From assembly GCF_005503535.1 (NCBI RefSeq), contig NZ_SCNN01000002.1, positions 1-64,000 of the forward strand: a stretch of 64,000 nt of DNA, written 5' to 3'. This document shows positions 60,790 to 64,000 of this stretch, piece after piece. Under the pieces are notes generated by a model. The model saw nothing but the letters and a program-made list of their open reading frames with translations, had not been told where the DNA came from and made no database searches. Position 1 is the stretch's first letter, and every line of letters begins with the position of its first letter. Source of the stretch: Mesorhizobium comanense (GTDB lineage: Bacteria > Pseudomonadota > Alphaproteobacteria > Rhizobiales > Rhizobiaceae). Made by a program: the position numbers and the translations under genes.

Positions 60790-61380
60790 ATGATGGAGAT
60801 TTCTTCCGCCGGGCTGGCTTCCCTCTTGAAGGAGGCGATGATGCCGCAACCTGTGCCGGCGGCGAAAGCCGATCCGGTCCGGACGGCGCTTGTTCGCGAA
60901 CTGGTCCAGCCGCCAGCGCCTTCTCTGTTCGCCCAACGCACGGCGCCGACGCTGATGGCCATGCCGGCGACGCCGATCGCCGTCAAGTCTCAGCAGATTG
61001 CCTCGGCCGGCATCGTCGAGGCCTATATGGCGCAGCTCGATATCGGGGAAGACGCGGTGGTGGCGTCGATCGCGGCGAGGAAGGCGGCGCCTGACGCCGA
61101 AGCGCAACGCGGCGCGTTGCCGCCTTCGGTGACGGCCAATGACAACGCTTCCGTCAGGTCGTCTGGCGTCTCGCTGCTGTCATTCATCCCACCGCAGGTT
61201 CCGGCCCCGCGCAGCACCGTTGCCCCGCAAACACCGGCAGGCCGTCGAACGCCAGCCAATCAAGCCCATGCCGTTGCGCTGAACCCCGAGCGCCTGTTGG
61301 TCAAGATCGGCTTTGTCTCGATAACCGCTGGCTTGTTGGCCATGATGACCGTCGGGTTCGTTCTGCTGCTGCTTCGCTGA
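60790..61380 (+). CDS. Tail-anchored protein of unknown function
   Basis: 196 residues. Most of it is Ala/Pro-rich and low complexity (VPAAKADPVRTAL, QRTAPTLMAMPATPIA, PAPRSTVAPQTPAGRRTP). The last 25 residues form one hydrophobic helix (IGFVSITAGLLAMMTVGFVLLLLR). There is no signal peptide. It would be a single-pass inner-membrane protein with the bulk in the cytoplasm. Not recognised. It is divergent from DUF2093. The start ATG 60790 lies in GGGGGCATG, a plausible ribosome site. Confidence 0.6.
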   Translation: MMEISSAGLASLLKEAMMPQPVPAAKADPVRTALVRELVQPPAPSLFAQRTAPTLMAMPATPIAVKSQQIASAGIVEAYMAQLDIGEDAVVASIAARKAAPDAEAQRGALPPSVTANDNASVRSSGVSLLSFIPPQVPAPRSTVAPQTPAGRRTPANQAHAVALNPERLLVKIGFVSITAGLLAMMTVGFVLLLLR

Positions 61381-61414
61381 CATTCGCGACAGTCTTGCCG
61401 CCCGTGAACGCACG

Positions 61415-62341
61415 CTATCGCTCGGCCTCGATGAAGTCCTCGATCTTTTCCGGCGCCAATCCGGCTTGTTGCGCGATGCGGCGAGCGAGGTCGGCGGCGG
61501 CGGTGCGCGGCCGACCAATCGGTCGGTCGAGCCAGTAGGATACAGGATTGAGCGCGGTGCGCTCATCCACGGCGGTGATGCGGCCCGATTCAAGCTGGTG
61601 TCCGGTCAGTGGCGGGCGCGCAAGCGCGATGCCGAGCCCATAGGCCGCCGCGTCCAGCACCAGATTATAGTCCTCGAAACGGCGATCCTGCGGGCGCGGG
61701 CGGTAATCCATGCCTTGCGCCGCGAACCAGGCGCGCCAGCCGGAAGCGTCCGAATCGTTGATCAGCGGAAATCTGAGCAGCCGTGCCGGATCGCCGCGCC
61801 CGACCTCGCGCGCCAGTTCCGGAGAGGCGACGGGAAAGACATGTTCCTCGAAAAGCTGCACCGAAATGCGGCCTGGAATGCCGCCACGGCCGCAGCGGAT
61901 CGACAGATCGATGCCTTCGTCAGCCAAGTCGGCCTGCCGGATATCGACGTCGAGCACGATGCGCAGCTTGGTGGGATGGCTCTCCAGCGCCGCCATGCGC
62001 GGCATAAGCCAGAGGCCACTGACCGAGGGGATGGACGTCAACCGCACCACGGCGGTGCCACGCGGTTCGACCCAGCGGTCGGAATGGCTCGATATCAGAG
62101 CGAAGGCTTCCGATGTGCGCAGATGCAGCCGGTTGCCTTCGATCGTCAAGGTGACGCCGCGCGCGCCGCGATCGAACACTTTGAGCCCCAGCCAGTCCTC
62201 GAGCTTGGCAATCTGCCGGCTGACGGCGCCATGGGTGATGTTAAGTTTCTCGGCAGCCGCCGAAAAGCTGCCGGTCCGCGCAGCCGCGTCGAACGCGCGC
62301 AAGGTTTCGAGCGGTACCATCGTGTCTGAGCTGTGATCCAT
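61415..62341 (-). CDS. LysR family transcriptional regulator (GcvA-like)
   Basis: 308 residues from ATG 62341; ATG 62320 is also possible. The winged HTH is PLETLRAFDAAARTGSFSAAAEKLNITHGAVSRQIAKLEDWLGLKVFDR. The substrate-binding domain has the GcvA-type GWRAWFAAQGMDY segment. It is divergent from an EamA transporter, 91 bp apart. An 8-bp palindrome spans its start codon. It probably controls the transporter in response to a small metabolite. Confidence 0.93.
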   Translation of the reverse strand: MDHSSDTMVPLETLRAFDAAARTGSFSAAAEKLNITHGAVSRQIAKLEDWLGLKVFDRGARGVTLTIEGNRLHLRTSEAFALISSHSDRWVEPRGTAVVRLTSIPSVSGLWLMPRMAALESHPTKLRIVLDVDIRQADLADEGIDLSIRCGRGGIPGRISVQLFEEHVFPVASPELAREVGRGDPARLLRFPLINDSDASGWRAWFAAQGMDYRPRPQDRRFEDYNLVLDAAAYGLGIALARPPLTGHQLESGRITAVDERTALNPVSYWLDRPIGRPRTAAADLARRIAQQAGLAPEKIEDFIEAER

Positions 62342-62351
62342 ACTCACAGCT
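62329..62351. promoter_or_regulatory. Perfect inverted repeat over the LysR start, candidate operator
   Basis: AGCTGTGA-N7-TCACAGCT, exact 8-bp arms, centred at 62340 on the start codon of the LysR gene. LysR regulators often bind such dyads near their own start to repress themselves and to activate the divergent gene. If this is the operator, the downstream start at 62320 is more likely. Confidence 0.55.
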
Positions 62352-62432
62352 GATGCTCGATTTGATCGTTTGTCAACAGGCGGGAAAAGGCGTTTTGTGG
62401 CTTCCAGGACGAAATGAGACGAGGATAGTGAG

Positions 62433-63326
62433 ATGAGCGCGATGACGGGCACGTTGAATCAGACACAGCGGATGGACACCACGGCGGCCATCGCGGTGGC
62501 GCTCACAGTGGTCGGCTGGGCCTCTGCATTTCCCGCCATTCGCGCCGGCCTCACCGCTTTCGGGCCGCTGGAACTGGGCGCCTTGCGTTTTGGCATCGCC
62601 GCGGTTCCGGCGGCGATCTTCCTTGCGGTCAAGCGCCCGGCATTGCCCAGGCTCGACGAAGTGTGGCGCCTCGTCTTTGGCGGCGCCATCTTCGTCGCGC
62701 TCTACACCGTCATGCTCAATTTCGGCGAACTGACCGTCTCGGCCGGGGCCGCGGGTTTCATTATCAACGTCAGCCCGATCTTCACCGCCATCATGGCGAT
62801 GGCATTGCTCGGCGAGCGCTTCTCAGGCTGGGCCTGGTTTGGCACGGTCATTTCTTTCGCCGGCATCGGCATCATCGCCGTCGCCGACGGCCATGGCCTG
62901 CACTTCAACACCGGCGCGCTGCTGGTGCTAGGCTCAGCCTTGTGCTCGGCCGTCAACACCATCGTCCAGAAGCCGCTCTTCGCCCGCCATCACCCGCTGA
63001 CCATCTCGGCTTCCAACATGATCCTTGGCGCACTTTGCCTTTCGCCCTTTCTGCCAAGCGGTTTTGCGCAGGCAGCTGTAGCCAGCACGGCCGGTCTCGG
63101 AGCCGTGATCTTTCTTGGCATCGTGCCGAGCCTGATCGCCTATGCGGCCTGGGCGACCGCGCTGTCGCGCCTGCCGGCCGCGCGCGCTTCGAACTTCCTC
63201 TATCTGGTCTCGCCTATGTCGGCCCTGATCGGCTTCTTCTGGCTCGGCGAAGTGCCGACGCCGCTCGGCATCCTCGGTGGCGCGCTGGCGCTCGGCGGTG
63301 TCATCGTGGTGAATTTGAAACGCTGA
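62433..63326 (+). CDS. EamA/DMT superfamily transporter
   Basis: 297 residues with ten predicted helices in two EamA repeats. VALTVVGWASAFPAIRAGLTAFGPLELGALRFGIAAVPA opens the first and GALLVLGSALCSAVNTIVQKPLFARHHPLTISASNMILGAL the second. It exports or imports a small metabolite (amino acid or sugar derivatives in known relatives). Divergent from its probable LysR regulator. Confidence 0.93.
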   Translation: MSAMTGTLNQTQRMDTTAAIAVALTVVGWASAFPAIRAGLTAFGPLELGALRFGIAAVPAAIFLAVKRPALPRLDEVWRLVFGGAIFVALYTVMLNFGELTVSAGAAGFIINVSPIFTAIMAMALLGERFSGWAWFGTVISFAGIGIIAVADGHGLHFNTGALLVLGSALCSAVNTIVQKPLFARHHPLTISASNMILGALCLSPFLPSGFAQAAVASTAGLGAVIFLGIVPSLIAYAAWATALSRLPAARASNFLYLVSPMSALIGFFWLGEVPTPLGILGGALALGGVIVVNLKR

Positions 63327-63396
63327 ATCAGAGGCTTGCGGGCTTCGCCTGAATCAAATCGGAAACGCGCCGCACGGCCCGGCCATCGATGCAGAC

Positions 63397-64000
63397 ATGA
63401 GCCGCGCCGGCGGCTATGTTGTCCTTGGCTGGGCGTGGAGGGGCGGATTGGCTGGGCGGTTCATATCGGCAATTCTTATTCTTCTGGCGCTGGGCGGGCA
63501 GGCCGTGGCCGGCTGGTACCATGTGGAAAACTATCAGGGATCCATAGGGTCGCATCCGATCCATTTGTCCCTGCAGACCTACGATTTCGGCAGCGGGATC
63601 ATGGTCGAGGGCAGCTACTTCTACGACGACAGGCAAAGCCCGATCCCGTTGTATGGCAAGCTCAGCGGCACCGGGATGGTGCTGTGCGAAATTTCGGACG
63701 AGAAGCAATTCCAACGCATACTCGTGATCGGTTCGAAGACGCCGATCGATACCGCCGGATGCGCGCTTAACCTCGACGTGACGACTGGCGGTGCCACTGG
63801 AAGCTGGAGCCAGGGGACGGAGACCTACCCCGTGATCCTCACGAGGGTTGCCGGGTTGGACGATACCGGTGAGGGCAAGATCGACGGAAGCGTCGAGATT
63901 CCGTTCTGGGCGCAGACGGCCAATGACCGGTTCGCGGGCATCTACACCAACACCAGCGCGGGCATCTGCATGACGAAAATGCAGGTCATCAGAAAGCACG
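63397..64000 (+). CDS. Secreted protein of unknown function, partial (runs off right edge)
   Basis: From ATG 63397 the frame stays open to the window end (about 201 codons). An N-terminal region after a short basic stretch has a hydrophobic core and signal end (FISAILILLALGGQAVAG). It continues WYHVENYQGSIGSHPIHLSLQTYDFGSG, then DTAGCALNLDV and GSWSQGTETYPVILTR, a beta-rich soluble pattern with Cys. A shadow frame on the opposite strand is less plausible. It is probably periplasmic. Function unrecognised; the C-terminus is missing. Confidence 0.7.
   Translation, partial: MSRAGGYVVLGWAWRGGLAGRFISAILILLALGGQAVAGWYHVENYQGSIGSHPIHLSLQTYDFGSGIMVEGSYFYDDRQSPIPLYGKLSGTGMVLCEISDEKQFQRILVIGSKTPIDTAGCALNLDVTTGGATGSWSQGTETYPVILTRVAGLDDTGEGKIDGSVEIPFWAQTANDRFAGIYTNTSAGICMTKMQVIRKH

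Noticed and set aside
63328..63999. A 223-codon minus-strand frame at the right edge
   Set aside because: The plus-strand frame in this place has a signal peptide and natural protein composition; the minus frame does not.

Overview
The window is about 64 kb of GC-rich alphaproteobacterial chromosome, most likely from Mesorhizobium or a close relative in the Rhizobiales. The evidence is groES/groEL with a CIRCE element, DUF2093 and DUF4170 genes, a waaA-lpxK block next to pmbA, a cobalamin-riboswitch ABC operon, rhizobial palindromic intergenic repeats, and frequent GTG/TTG starts with 4-bp gene overlaps. There is no rRNA, tRNA, CRISPR array, IS element or prophage. Most of it is ordinary chromosome, with a few accessory-looking patches.

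Layout. 1-0.6 kb: groEL start and groES under a sigma70-like promoter plus CIRCE. 0.75-3.7 kb: a pepsin-like aspartic protease split by a frameshift, and a methyltransferase divergent from an ATP-grasp enzyme. 3.7-10.7 kb: TetR/MFS pair, a lactone-oxidase/PLP-enzyme pair, a MarR-GNAT fusion, an ABM monooxygenase and an AraC-GyrI regulator. 10.8-12.8 kb: an autotransporter remnant and two paralogous exported proteins of unknown function. 13.1-16.7 kb: cobalamin riboswitch, DUF1636 protein and a BtuD/F/C-like importer. 16.8-20.3 kb: a MarR-emrA-emrB efflux unit with an elaborate palindromic element between emrA and emrB. 20.4-24.8 kb: single metabolic, GNAT, VOC and membrane genes. 24.9-29.0 kb: two large paralogous TadG-like von Willebrand A proteins.

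29.3-43.9 kb is mainly housekeeping: HAD phosphatase, ribF, hdeD-like, mipA-like, ileS, a lipoprotein, tadA, a pseudouridine synthase with a repeat-rich tail, rsmD, an M16 peptidase pair and a patatin. 43.9-51.3 kb is the most distinctive region. Six minus-strand genes (FabH-like ketosynthase, NAD-dependent reductase/epimerase, metallo-beta-lactamase-fold hydrolase, short adenylate-forming enzyme, GNAT/FemAB-like acyltransferase, Rieske oxygenase) are joined stop-to-start throughout, and they meet a convergent ATP-grasp gene. It looks like an uncharacterised small-molecule pathway.

51.4-64 kb: a Methyltransf_24 protein, efp divergent from epmA, a VOC protein, pmbA, a cysQ/IMPase-like gene, DUF4170, a DUF374 acyltransferase, waaA and lpxK (lipid A/Kdo assembly), DUF2093, a tail-anchored protein, a LysR/EamA divergent pair, and the start of a secreted protein that runs off the right edge.
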